Shown in pieces: positions 18,201 through 25,340 of a DNA stretch of 64,000 nt. The translations under genes were made by a program, and so were the position numbers. Each line of letters begins with the position of its first letter. Positions within the stretch are counted from its first letter, which is position 1. A model generated the notes under the pieces. It searched no databases and had not been told where the DNA came from. It worked only from the letters and a program-made list of their open reading frames with translations. Source of the DNA: Thermoplasmata archaeon. GTDB lineage: Archaea > Thermoplasmatota > Penumbrarchaeia > JAEHCK01. The DNA lies in the NCBI GenBank assembly GCA_020696345.1, contig JAEHCK010000005.1, positions 18,549 to 82,548 of the forward strand. Direction: 5' to 3'.

Positions 18201-20258
18201 GTCTATAGTGCCATCCTCATCCCAGTCCACTTCAGAATCGGAATAGACCGTATGAACTTCCTCATAATCTGTTAATTTATCATCATCGGTGTCTTTACTT
18301 AACGGGTTTGTATGGTGAACCATTACCTCACTCCAATCACCCAACCCGTCACCATCGGTATCCGGGTTATATGGATTGGTCCCATACTCTTTCTCTTCCC
18401 AGTTTTTCAAACCATCGTTATCTTCATCACCATCCGGATCGATCGGCCATTCAATAGTCTCGTTTATACCCGCCAGTGTACCGCCGCCATCACCACCAGT
18501 TGTTCCATTATGTGTGAACACACCCGGGTCGGCCCCGTCAGATCCAACACCGGTTCCGCCGCCATCACCAATATTATATCCCGTCACCTCGAACGGGAGC
18601 CAACCAAGGCCGTCGAATCGTACCTCGGACCAAGCATGTTTATGTCCCTCGCGTACCAGGCGGTAATACTCCGGGTCACCACCCGTGGTTGACGCGCTGG
18701 CCTCAACTAATTCACCCAATGCAAATCCGGTTACGAACCGCGCCGAGATATTGTTCAATCTACACAGGATCACAAAAGCAGATGCAAAATGTACACAGAT
18801 GCCTTCTTTGTTTTCAAATAAAAATCTGTACACTGGATCTTGGCTAATACCACTACCGCCATTACCACTATCAGAACCATCATAGTTCAGATTATACTTG
18901 TAATTGGATTTTAGATATTTTGTTATCATGGTCGCTTTTTCGAAATCATTCTCCGCATTCTCAGTTATATCTAATGCCAAAGACTGCATGGTTTTATTTA
19001 ACTCCAGTATGGTTGGTACGGTTAGATATCTATGGAACTCTTGATCAACTGACGCCACGGCATTTTCCAGCATGTTCTCCGAGTAGGTATAATCGATCAT
19101 TGCGAAACTGTATCCTATCATCTTTTTTTGTATGAAAAATCCATCCTCCATATCCATCATAACGTTGGGAACAAAGTTTGCATCGTAGGTATGTTTGGTG
19201 TTATCCACCTTTAAATTGAACATATTAGTAGTGTGTAGTGTAGTTGGCATGTAACCGTTGTATGAGCCATAAAATTGGATCGTGTATGCCCTATTTGATG
19301 ATGCCAGATATTTGGTAACTTCGGGCAGTACTGTGGTCTGGTACAGGTCCATGTTTTCAATGGATCTCGACCATCCCGAGCTATCGTATTTATCGAATGC
19401 GGTCAACCGCCAGTATTTGGGGTAGTCTGACGGAGATACTTTGAAAACCCGTTTATCCTTATCATCGTCATAAAATCGATCAATGTCCACTGATGTACTG
19501 GTAAGATCACCCCCCGTACCTTCAGGTGTTGTTGGTGATGTGCCATCTTGATATTCTTCAATATTTGATTTTCCATCATCGTCTTCATCGGCCAGCGGGT
19601 CGGTCACATTATAATAATCTTCCCAATCATCTGGTAGATTATCTCCATCGAGGTCTAAATTCTCCAACGGATGTCGGTCCAGGGAGTCTATTATTCCATC
19701 ATTGTCAGAATCTGGGTTAGCCGGGTCAGTATCCTTTTCGTTTACCTCGTAGCCATCAGATAACCCGTCATTATCAGAATCGAAATCCAATATATTTGCC
19801 CGCCCATCACCATCCAGATCGCCGGTAGGTTTATAGAGCTCATAAAGCTGGCTATCGATCAGATTTGGATGTATCGACCTGAGCCAGTTTGGTATTCTAC
19901 CTGATTCTTTTTGTTGAAGATATCTATTATTCCACCATTCAAACTCAACACCATCTGTCAGACCGTCATCATCTGAATCAGGGTCATATCGATCTGTCTC
20001 ACCCAATAAAATATCCTGCAAACCATTAATATTTGCATCTTCTTCATAGTCCAGAAGTCCATCACCATCCGAGTCGTAGCCCGGAACCACATCCATTGGC
20101 TTCGCGTCTTCGGATTTAATATGTTTTGATTCGGAAAATCCAGGTATGATCGGCTGATCATTGATGGTAACTGTCGGCAAATACTGCCAGGCTATTAATA
20201 ATGCAATAATAACAATCGCAACAAAAAATAATTTACCGCGCATTTTTACACACTTCAT
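12282..20258 (-). CDS. Giant surface transglutaminase-like protein with TSP3 calcium-binding repeats, Ig-like domains and DUF4129 tail
   Basis: A 2,658-residue protein. Order: N-terminal membrane anchor or signal (about 8-25); thrombospondin type 3-like DxDxDGxxD repeats (about 60-240); a transglutaminase-like domain (about 400-560) with C488 in KEGICVHF and H541 in HKHAWSEV; a second, very long TSP3 region (about 605-1875); Ig-like domains (about 1880-2510); a membrane helix (about 2517-2539); and a cytoplasmic tail with the DUF4129 pattern (SETPREFG, FEEARYS). The usual catalytic Asp is Glu557 (WLPFEVT). TSP3 repeats bind Ca2+, so the ectodomain is probably a rigid calcium-stabilised stalk. 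An odd Gly/Met/Arg-rich insert sits at about 1391-1414. First gene of the four-gene operon. Peptide crosslinking or protease-like activity on surface proteins is inferred from family. Confidence 0.88.
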   Translation of the reverse strand: MKCVKMRGKLFFVAIVIIALLIAWQYLPTVTINDQPIIPGFSESKHIKSEDAKPMDVVPGYDSDGDGLLDYEEDANINGLQDILLGETDRYDPDSDDDGLTDGVEFEWWNNRYLQQKESGRIPNWLRSIHPNLIDSQLYELYKPTGDLDGDGRANILDFDSDNDGLSDGYEVNEKDTDPANPDSDNDGIIDSLDRHPLENLDLDGDNLPDDWEDYYNVTDPLADEDDDGKSNIEEYQDGTSPTTPEGTGGDLTSTSVDIDRFYDDDKDKRVFKVSPSDYPKYWRLTAFDKYDSSGWSRSIENMDLYQTTVLPEVTKYLASSNRAYTIQFYGSYNGYMPTTLHTTNMFNLKVDNTKHTYDANFVPNVMMDMEDGFFIQKKMIGYSFAMIDYTYSENMLENAVASVDQEFHRYLTVPTILELNKTMQSLALDITENAENDFEKATMITKYLKSNYKYNLNYDGSDSGNGGSGISQDPVYRFLFENKEGICVHFASAFVILCRLNNISARFVTGFALGELVEASASTTGGDPEYYRLVREGHKHAWSEVRFDGLGWLPFEVTGYNIGDGGGTGVGSDGADPGVFTHNGTTGGDGGGTLAGINETIEWPIDPDGDEDNDGLKNWEEKEYGTNPYNPDTDGDGLGDWSEVMVHHTNPLSKDTDDDKLTDYEEVHTVYSDSEVDWDEDGTIDFKTDPNNRDTDGGGTLDGIEADAGSNPLIKSDDDPKDSDEDGLRDSEEKLWGTDINDRDSDDDGLLDGPEVHIYKTDPLDNDTDDDGLLDGEEVDIFGTNPLLSDTDFDGLTDHFEIHNSATDPLDPDTDDDKLPDGVELDNEDGNTTDPLNDDTDEDGLLDGEEDLNKNGKVDSIDPADWNNGNGPGETDPLVQDTDGGGIWDSTEVWAKRNPLDPSDDSSTSDADNDGLTDTQEIMIGTDPLDPDSDDDGLIDGKEVNVYHTNPLESDTDNDNITDGEEVYKGADGYKTNPNDWDTDNDTLGDWAEIYVHNTDPTMMDTDLDKLPDNYEIKVVYTNSTVDWDDDGEIDYKTDPNNPDTDDGGIKDGDEVWNGFDPLNEFDDTFLKDDDNDGLTNLKEEEHGTDPNNPDTDYDGITDGEEVIEGSDGYITEPLNNDTDNDGLLDGEEVDAKYGYKTNPTNNDTDGDFLLDKEELEIGTNPTKADTDNDRLSDSKELDGSDGTSTDPNNWDSDIDGIPDGWMDFNKNDIKDLGEFEDRNLNGRIDSLAPNDWNNGTGPGETNPNRIDTDGGGAIDSMEINRSFNPLDPNDDLILIDSDNDGLTNIEENETYNTDWQDPDTDDDGLNDYEEVFPGSDGYITNASNSDTDGDKLNDKDEVVKYKTDPTTNDTDGDTLTDYDEIFVYKTNPLKVDTDNDGKPDNEEVTTGRGGMGGMVGMTMARPRTRASRSRAKTNPNNWDTDGDGLPDGWIDGWGYNTSSRTWKQWGIKNEVPDLGIVVGDIILAEYEDKSNWNVVDWDETDPLKADTDGGGAWDGDEVISFRKPLDPADDYDIVDTDRDGLTDLIENNSLINSDAWLQTRWNNSDTDNDGLWDGLDVDTNFSGKFNHLGELIGHNDFNPTYPNSSDSDNDGLLDGEEVIGNSGFQTDPNSNDTDGDNLLDGFDYKTWLGELSFRHAKQDAATDPLKVDTDGDGLWDGKNITIDNTFHYGELDHGTNPIDADTDNDYLSDGEEIMNWHTNPLSNDTDGGSVQDGTELLFRYPPTDPLDPSDDIPMDTDSDGLFDHYENNTIYAFSSVNWDGIPGNEYRTNWKDNDTDNDGLSDGQEVLIYGTNPLHNDSDNDSIPDNVELNGLNGYVTDPLDPDTDGDGLSDGIEIGTYGTDPSLNDTDGGGVDDYTEIFIDKTLPNDPSDDGTSGLPTKETLIILHTFPINATKGKLFTVSGNVTKTEGGPIWKAPVKIYLTPFNSTDELLLAGSGYTEPDGEFEISCIIPGALHVGPNVIMAYVTSVVTPTVRYNESWSYDNPKQPDTTIHIHSDTILKFIDPRLRINEGAWLEGWANLTDVSSIPVDNASVIVYFDSAEVQVKTTDQQGRLRYSFQVEGDIGSHDLALYFSGKQYLTETLTNYTIIVRSDKTDINISIDLAEVEVNNYIWLTGNITGLNQEPITSEMSVIFDFLEFDKKLEKFFKAENGTFKVHIYISAKEFKAGDYIVYVSFPGSEVYSDDTSNSKALFIRGITSFQYPELTTYRGSAGFLLTCKLVDNQGEGLGGRLVLVKIPLRDSEEEYHTSVNGTFDIPFKAEITDRLGAVNIILTYNPDNSSKLNGNTSTIWLYIKSPITIIFEKYPLNMTRTEGYLITGRLIDDQNQSVKSELINVYLGGDENTREYFSTTSDSNGRFTISLLVPMSFPLGTNNISLATGLNDKYDIGSYTYDINVFSKPVITIRSNSTIAKGGNYIVTIILTEDNGKIPISSSILIVEIVNIDGVNKVNLITDELGYAYLEGVFPEDSDKIVIRVLYNGSSANEYYTAANAELTLKPSQEDTVDNDYYSGLMSYWYLPVGIIAIMGILLYWVRWRKRHIHEVSELLTDLMSKLETGDKTRRVIYDTYLKLLAILQKYDFIRKDSETPREFGDGIKDALPQVNSKHLDSLTSLFEEARYSKHRLGKSDRVRAVRNLRTIRNNLKVTTGQTSTA

Positions 20259-20729
20259 TCAATTTTTTTTCTTTTCGCCCCTTACCTACAAATTAAAATT
20301 TTATAAATTATTTATATATTATATACACCCTTTTTTTAAGTACCTTTTGCATGAATATATAAGGTTAATATAAGGTTAAAATATATAATGACGTTGACAT
20401 CAACAGCAGTGTATTGCAGTGTAATATCTATATTTACTGTTCTGAATAATTAATTTGTTGTACACTTCTTTAATTGATTTATAAGTTTTTTGGTGTTTTT
20501 TATGTATTGTTTTTTATGTATTGTTTTTTATGTATTGTTTTTTATGTATGGACATTTTGAAATCTTTTTATATAGTTAACCCATAAAGTAAGTTATGAAT
20601 CTTTTGGTACAAATGTTGATAATTAGAAATTTATATGGTAAACTTAATAAAAATTGAACAATATGGCTTAAACTTTAAATACTGAAACCATCATATATAT
20701 ACATATCTCATTTTTAAGAGGGTAATATT
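20259..20729. other. AT-rich intergenic region, divergent promoters
   Basis: The 471 bases between the giant operon and the next plus-strand gene are AT-rich. On the minus strand a TATA-rich stretch at about 20300-20330 is a likely promoter of the operon. A four-copy 14-bp tandem repeat occupies 20494-20549, and TCATATATATACAT at about 20691-20704 is a likely TATA box for the small gene at 20730. No RNA gene or further coding sequence is evident. Confidence 0.5.
20494..20549. repeat. Four tandem copies of a 14-bp unit
   Basis: TGTTTTTTATGTAT is repeated exactly four times without interruption (20494-20507, 20508-20521, 20522-20535, 20536-20549). Each copy holds a six-T tract, so the block may be intrinsically bent or act as a terminator or nucleosome/chromatin-positioning element. 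Identity between copies is complete, suggesting recent slippage expansion. Confidence 0.9.
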
Positions 20730-20906
20730 ATGGAAAATGGATATAAAAGGGTGTCGGGAAATAGCAATATCGTTTTTGAGCACCCCCTACGAGCATTAGT
20801 TATTTGCAATGAGGAAAACGATCCCGGATATTCTCCGGACATATCAATGGATCTCGACGACAATCCTGTTTTAATGAACTGGATGTTTGTTAAGAAAAAG
20901 AAATAG
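20730..20906 (+). CDS. Small protein of 58 residues, unknown function
   Basis: ATG at 20730, preceded by AAGAGGGTAAT as ribosome binding site and a TATA-like ATATATATACAT about 30 bases upstream; stop TAG at 20904-20906. The protein is mildly acidic with a basic tail: MENGYKRVSGNSN, then FEHPLRALVICNEEND, a DISMDLDDNP segment and a Lys-rich end. It has no membrane segment and a single cysteine. The combination of promoter, ribosome binding site and non-repetitive sequence in an otherwise AT-rich spacer suggests a real gene. No family recognised. Confidence 0.55.
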   Translation: MENGYKRVSGNSNIVFEHPLRALVICNEENDPGYSPDISMDLDDNPVLMNWMFVKKKK

Positions 20907-21211
20907 TAGATGTTAATCCACGATCGTATTTTTCATCTTTTGATCTTTTATCTACAGATCTCAAAAGCACTGTGTTAAACTATAGTAGATCAAATAGTAT
21001 TTTATAAACTTCTTGTTGAAAGAATAATTAGTTTAATGTAAATTATATGGTTCGGTTAGCAATTTTTTTTAATATGGAAAAGATTATCAATATAAAGTGT
21101 ATTTCCCTGTTAACTTGTTAGAATTGATTGTAAAAAAAATAATTACTTCTGTTTCGAAACAGGAGTAAAATATTTAATATATAACGAATATCCTACGAAT
21201 GGAGGCGGACT
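20907..21211. other. Intergenic region with palindromic operator-like site and promoter
   Basis: AT-rich spacer of 305 bases upstream of the coiled-coil gene. Apart from the palindrome at 21149-21162 and the TATA-like sequence at 21172-21183, nothing is recognised in it. Confidence 0.45.
21149..21183 (+). promoter_or_regulatory. 14-bp perfect palindrome next to a TATA-like box
   Basis: CTGTTTCGAAACAG (21149-21162) is a perfect palindrome, and the match extends imperfectly to about 20 bp (CTTCTG on the left, CAGGAG on the right). It sits 10 bases upstream of ATTTAATATATA (21172-21183), where a repressor or activator dimer could act on BRE/TATA recognition. The target is the coiled-coil/HhH gene starting at 21212. 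Confidence 0.45.
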
Positions 21212-22036
21212 ATGGCCGAGAAAAATGTATCCAAAGATCAAGAGCGTTTAGCCAAACTTTGGGACGCGTATGAGGTACAGGAGAAAGAATTTGAACTTGC
21301 AATGAAAAAGATCGCAACGTTGGAAAATAAAATCGAGGAATTTTCCAGAGTAAATAATGTTCTGAAAAAGGCCGTAGAAGCTCGTGATACCGAAGTACGT
21401 GAACTCGAACTCAAAATTATCGGGTTTGAAGACGAAATCGCCAGATTTGGGCCAAAACAGAAAGAACTGGAAGAATCATACAAAAAGGAGAAGGATCGTT
21501 ACACAAAGTTATTCACGATCACAGAAGAACTTGAAGAAGATCTGGCTAGAGCAAAAAGAGAACTTGAAGTTAAAGATAAGTGGTTCGAAAGAAATGTGGG
21601 TATGTTAGAAAACATCAGGGAATCCATTATCGATAGAAATGTAAGATTACATGAGTTTGACCTAGACGGATTTTCAGAAACAGTAAAAGAAGGCAAGGGT
21701 GCAGATACAGATACGGGAGAAGTGGCTGGCGCTGCTGAATCCGATACAGGTGAGCAAAAGAAAGACGATGAAAAAATTACATTTAATACGGTTAATGTTG
21801 ACATCGAAAAAAAAGAAGAAACCTACCAAATAGAAGAACCGTCAAAAACCGAGATGGTGGCAGAATTTGGCAATATCCCAAATATTGACCTAACTATTGC
21901 CGAAAAACTATATGATGCGGGTTTTACAAATATGGATAAATTGAAAAACACTACCACCGAAGAGATAGTAAAACTCGAAGCCATCTCCCCCACATTAGCT
22001 CGCAAGATCAGTACTAGCATTTCCGAGATGCAATAA
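21212..22036 (+). CDS. Coiled-coil protein with C-terminal helix-hairpin-helix domain
   Basis: A 274-residue protein. Residues about 8-150 form a long, charged heptad-like coiled coil (Glu/Lys-rich). An acidic linker follows (about 160-205). The C-terminal segment from about 218 (NIPNIDLTIAEKLYDAGFTNMDKL, then LEAISPTLARKIS) is a helix-hairpin-helix pair like those in RadA and topoisomerase-associated HhH domains, which bind DNA non-specifically. The start follows GGAGGCG. It may bind DNA ends or act as a chromosome-structuring or repair accessory protein; no enzymatic domain is seen. It may be regulated through the palindrome just upstream of its TATA box. Confidence 0.75.
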   Translation: MAEKNVSKDQERLAKLWDAYEVQEKEFELAMKKIATLENKIEEFSRVNNVLKKAVEARDTEVRELELKIIGFEDEIARFGPKQKELEESYKKEKDRYTKLFTITEELEEDLARAKRELEVKDKWFERNVGMLENIRESIIDRNVRLHEFDLDGFSETVKEGKGADTDTGEVAGAAESDTGEQKKDDEKITFNTVNVDIEKKEETYQIEEPSKTEMVAEFGNIPNIDLTIAEKLYDAGFTNMDKLKNTTTEEIVKLEAISPTLARKISTSISEMQ

Positions 22037-22143
22037 TTTTTTCGCCATGTTGGGTTATAACTTTTGGTTATAATTTTGATATAACTGACTTCCAAAAAGC
22101 TTTTAAACAATAGGTGTATTCAGGCATTCTTAAAGTGATCATT

Positions 22144-22509
22144 ATGCGAGAGATCAAAAAATCCGATGAAAACCTTAATATACTGATCACCCAGCTTAAA
22201 ACCGCATCATGGAAACAAAAGGCACCGATATGGCGTGATATAGCCCGTCGTTTGGAAAAGTCAAACAAGAATTGGGCACAGGTAAATGTTAGTCATTTAA
22301 CGAAATATGCGAAGAAGAATGAAACTATTATAATACCTGGTAAATTGCTGGGCGCAGGATATATTGACATACCTGTGACTATTGCGGCATATCAAAGTAC
22401 GATGAATGCGAAAGAGAAGATCACTGATGCTGGTGGCAAGGTACTAACAATAGATGAATTATTGAAAAAAAATCCCAAGGGTACGGGAATTAGGATATTC
22501 AGTAAATAA
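22144..22509 (+). CDS. rpl18e: Large ribosomal subunit protein eL18 (L18e)
   Basis: A 121-residue L18e protein: MREIKKSDENLNILITQLK at the start, the WRDIARRLEKS segment and the C-terminal GTGIRIFSK. The ATG at 22144 is chosen because the family begins there and AGTGATC lies just upstream; a GTG at 22114 would add ten non-conserved residues. First gene of the archaeal L18e-L13-S9-RpoN cluster, though 121 bases and a separate TATA box precede L13. Confidence 0.93.
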   Translation: MREIKKSDENLNILITQLKTASWKQKAPIWRDIARRLEKSNKNWAQVNVSHLTKYAKKNETIIIPGKLLGAGYIDIPVTIAAYQSTMNAKEKITDAGGKVLTIDELLKKNPKGTGIRIFSK

Positions 22510-22599
22510 GAAAAAACTTTTAATATCATGCTTCAACATGTAATAATTGTATAGATAATAATTAATGACAAAATCAAAATTCAAATATAATTGAATCTA

Positions 22600-22610
22600 T
22601 ATTTATATAT
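22600..22610 (+). promoter_or_regulatory. TATA box for L13-S9-RpoN
   Basis: TATTTATATAT lies about 25 bases before the ATG at 22631. Transcription would start at or just before the L13 start codon, or the GGTGAAATCG at 22621 would lie at the extreme 5' end of the message. Confidence 0.5.
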
Positions 22611-22630
22611 AACGTAAACAGGTGAAATCG

Positions 22631-23044
22631 ATGGAGGTCATAGATGCAGACGGTCTCATACTTGGCCGATTATCCAGTGTACTTGCGAAGAAGCTGTTAA
22701 ATGGCGCTGAGATCGCAGTGATCAATTCTGAAAAAGCAATAATAATTGGCAAAAAGAAGATGATCTTCGCCAAGTATAAAAAGATGCGTGAGCTTTCCCA
22801 TGCACGAAAAGGGCCGCATTTCCCCAGGATGCCGGATATGATCTTCAAGCGTACGGTGCGGGGGATGATCCCATATCAAACACCCAGAGGTCGAAAAGCC
22901 ATTAAAAATCTAAAGGTGTATTTAGGTGTTCCAAAAGAATTTGATGGTAAAAAACCCGAGACAGTACCTGTTGCATCGCCCGAGTCGGTACGCCAGTTCG
23001 TGCAATTGAATGATGTATCAAGGTTTCTTGGTGCAAAAGTCTAA
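22631..23044 (+). CDS. rpl13: Large ribosomal subunit protein uL13
   Basis: A 137-residue L13 of archaeal type: MEVIDADGLILGRLSS at the N terminus, the KGPHFPRMPDMIFKRTVRGMIP core and a C-terminal LGAKV. It binds 23S rRNA early in large-subunit assembly. The ATG at 22631 follows GGTGAA with a four-base spacer; the GTG at 22622 is part of that ribosome binding site. S9 starts 36 bases after its stop. Confidence 0.95.
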   Translation: MEVIDADGLILGRLSSVLAKKLLNGAEIAVINSEKAIIIGKKKMIFAKYKKMRELSHARKGPHFPRMPDMIFKRTVRGMIPYQTPRGRKAIKNLKVYLGVPKEFDGKKPETVPVASPESVRQFVQLNDVSRFLGAKV

Positions 23045-23079
23045 TTATGAAAAAAGTATGAAATGTGATATGTGATATT

Positions 23080-23484
23080 ATGGACCCAAAAATTGTCAAC
23101 ACCAGTAGTAAGCGTAAAACCGCTGTGGCTCGTGCCACGATCCGAAAAGGTATAGGTAAGGTTCGGATCAACAAAAAACCGTTGGAGATCTACACACCCG
23201 AACTAGCCAGACTTAAGATCTCAGAGCCATTGGAGTTGGCGGGTCCACGCGCGAAAAAAGTCGACATCCGAATAAACGTCAGGGGTGGCGGCGTCATGGG
23301 TCAGGCCGATGCGACTAGGACCGCAATTGCCCGCGGTTTGGTGAAGTTTTTTGACGATGCTTCTCTAAAGGAATTGTTCTTAAAAAATGACCGCAGTTTA
23401 TTGGTCAATGACCCGCGCAGGAAAGAACCAAAACATCAATTAGGCCGTGGTGCAAGGAAAAAACGGCAAAAATCTTACAGGTAA
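23080..23484 (+). CDS. rps9: Small ribosomal subunit protein uS9
   Basis: A 134-residue S9: [21 protein letters not shown] near the N terminus, the [20 protein letters not shown] core and the universal KKRQKSYR C terminus that reaches the P-site tRNA. The ATG at 23080 is preferred because the family begins near MDPKIVN; a GTG at 23065 would add five residues. Gene order L13-S9-RpoN is the conserved archaeal arrangement. Confidence 0.96.
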   Translation: MDPKIVNTSSKRKTAVARATIRKGIGKVRINKKPLEIYTPELARLKISEPLELAGPRAKKVDIRINVRGGGVMGQADATRTAIARGLVKFFDDASLKELFLKNDRSLLVNDPRRKEPKHQLGRGARKKRQKSYR

Positions 23485-23519
23485 GATCAAATAAATTCAA
23501 GTCCAAGAAGGTGATTAAT

Positions 23520-23711
23520 ATTATAATTCCCATCCGTTGTTTCTCATGTGGAAAAGTAGTTGGCTCGATCTATGAAGAGTATAAACGCCGTACTGAAGGT
23601 GGTGAGGATTCAAAAGCAGTTCTTGACAGCCTCAAAGTTAAACGATACTGCTGCCGCCGTATGTTAATAACACACATTGATCTTATTGATGAAGTAAGCC
23701 CTTATGGTTAA
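23520..23711 (+). CDS. rpoN: DNA-directed RNA polymerase subunit N (zinc-binding), probable ATT start
   Basis: Archaeal RNA polymerase subunit N (Rpb10 homologue), about 63 residues, with the zinc site C7-x2-C10 and the adjacent pair Cys-Cys in KRYCCRRML. The family almost always begins MII/VP-[IV]-RC. Reading from ATT 23520 gives exactly M-I-I-P-I-R-C. The alternative GTG at 23511 adds three residues and lies inside the GGTGAT (23510-23515) that would be the ribosome binding site. GGTGAT with a four-base spacer before the ATT matches spacing at L13 and L15e. The non-AUG start is therefore inferred. The rpoK gene often found downstream is absent; a minus-strand gene follows. Confidence 0.92.
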   Translation: MIIPIRCFSCGKVVGSIYEEYKRRTEGGEDSKAVLDSLKVKRYCCRRMLITHIDLIDEVSPYG

Positions 23712-23744
23712 TAACTAACAACTATTCTCAACATTGATCATTAA

Positions 23745-24812
23745 CTAAGCAAATTCCAAGTTCTTATAACAGCTGTAGCAATATCCACTATCAGTCGATG
23801 TTTTCGTACCGCAGTGCGGGCAATCGATCTCACCCCATATTTTTGGATCTTTATCCGAGGTAGAGGAGGCCTCCACGGTTTGGATTTGAATTGGCGTTTG
23901 TATGAATAGCAACCTGGTATTGCATTTATAACAGACCTCGCGATATATCTGGTTTTCTGCTTTACATTTCGGGCAATGGTTAAGGCTAGATCTTTGAGGT
24001 GGATAGCTTGGTGGTGAGCTTGGTTGTTGGACTGCATTTTGTTGTGGATAGGTAAACTGTTGTTGTAATTTTGGCAGGTTCGCAAAACAGCTGAAACAAT
24101 GACCACGTGTTATCTGGTTCTTCGTGCCGCACTTGGGGCACTCGATAAGACCGTCAGGTGATAGAGCTATTGCCGGCCCGTTACCAGGGGCAGGACCGGG
24201 GTGTGTGGGGTCGGCTATGCGATCGAGAACTATTGGACGTTGATAATAACGTAATATATCATATTTACAAACATAACATAAGGGGATGCCCACCTGGTTT
24301 TTCGTTCCGCAACGCGGGCATAATATGAACTGCGGCCGTTGGTGTATTTGATATTGTAGATTGGCTATTGGGCCATATTGTGGGGGTATATTTGGCATGG
24401 ATACCTGGGTTTGATACTGCGATCGTGTAGCTGCCCGATCATAAGTTGTATCTATATTCTGCAAATTTATCGATTCGATATCCTCGGATGACTTATCGAT
24501 TTCCCAATCGATCTCAATTTCACCATCATCACCTTGATATTTAATTTCAAAAAGTGGACCGATCTCTTCAGTATCGGGTTTTTCAAGCTTTTGATCATAT
24601 TCCGCTTTTAGTTCAGGATCAAGTAAAATATCCTTTGCCACATTGATTTTGATCATCTCACGCTCGGCCTGCGCTTTTTCCTCGAGATCATTGGAGCTGG
24701 CAACCGTATCAGGATGGTATTTCAGGGCTATTCTCTTGTACCCTTTTTTGATCTCCTTTATAGTCGCATTTTTTTCAACATGCAGAATATCATATAGCGA
24801 TTCTTTTTGCAT
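23745..24812 (-). CDS. J-domain protein with four C-terminal-side zinc ribbons
   Basis: A 355-residue protein. Residues 4-75 form a DnaJ J-domain with the HPD motif (H33-P34-D35) in ALKYHPDT, which in known J proteins stimulates Hsp70 ATPase. An acidic linker follows, then four CxxC...CxxC ribbons of similar spacing: CPRCGTKN...CYVC, CPKCGTKN...CFSC, CPKCKAEN...CYKC and CPHCGTKT...CYSC, separated by Pro/Gln-rich linkers. The G/F and canonical DnaJ zinc-finger/CTD architecture is absent, so this is a class III type J protein. The ribbons may bind client protein or nucleic acid. It is convergent with rpoN. Start ATG at 24812 with AGGGGTG upstream. Confidence 0.85.
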   Translation of the reverse strand: MQKESLYDILHVEKNATIKEIKKGYKRIALKYHPDTVASSNDLEEKAQAEREMIKINVAKDILLDPELKAEYDQKLEKPDTEEIGPLFEIKYQGDDGEIEIDWEIDKSSEDIESINLQNIDTTYDRAATRSQYQTQVSMPNIPPQYGPIANLQYQIHQRPQFILCPRCGTKNQVGIPLCYVCKYDILRYYQRPIVLDRIADPTHPGPAPGNGPAIALSPDGLIECPKCGTKNQITRGHCFSCFANLPKLQQQFTYPQQNAVQQPSSPPSYPPQRSSLNHCPKCKAENQIYREVCYKCNTRLLFIQTPIQIQTVEASSTSDKDPKIWGEIDCPHCGTKTSTDSGYCYSCYKNLEFA

Positions 24813-25340
24813 CGGAATACGGGCACCCCTGTTGGAAAGTCTTAATGATCGGGCGAAATGAATATCTCATTCCATAATATATAATTATTATGATACAAAC
24901 ATCGAATTATGGATTGAAATAGTTTTTGTATAAAAAAATGCTTCACAAAAAGTTTAATTTTAAGGAGAATTTTCTATAAAGAGAAAAATCCGAAGCACGA
25001 AATCCGAAATTCTAAACAATCTCTAATTTTCCAAAAACCAAATAAGATTGTTTTTTGTGATTTGTAATTTGTTTAGGGGTTAGAATTCTGTTTAGATCAT
25101 TGATTGATTAAAGGAATTCTAAGCTCGAGAAAAAATAAGATAAAATTAATAATTATTCTTATTTTTGCGAAGTATTTAGAACTTCGGATTTAGATTTTTC
25201 TTTCATTAATTCGACTTATAGCGTTGAAATTCCAATAGAAGTCATAAAAAATAAGGGGTAAGATTAAATATTTTGGATATGTTTTATAACTCATCATAAC
25301 GGTACTGATTGGTCAGAGCTTATTAAGGGGGCAGGTTAAA
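24813..25340. other. AT-rich intergenic region with word-like spacer
   Basis: Divergent spacer of 528 bases. It contains CCGAAGCACGAAATCCGAAA-type words (about 24980-25060) of the same family as other spacers, and AGGGGGCAGG (about 25326-25335) as ribosome binding site of the protease gene. No RNA gene or small coding sequence seen. Confidence 0.45.

Noticed and set aside
14006..19720. Many plus-strand Ser/Pro/Val-rich frames opposite the giant gene
   Set aside because: They are antisense of the DxDxDG repeat codons and have no promoter or ribosome binding sites.
23511..23519. GTG 23511 as RpoN start
   Set aside because: It lies inside the ribosome binding site and adds residues absent from the family; kept only as an alternative.
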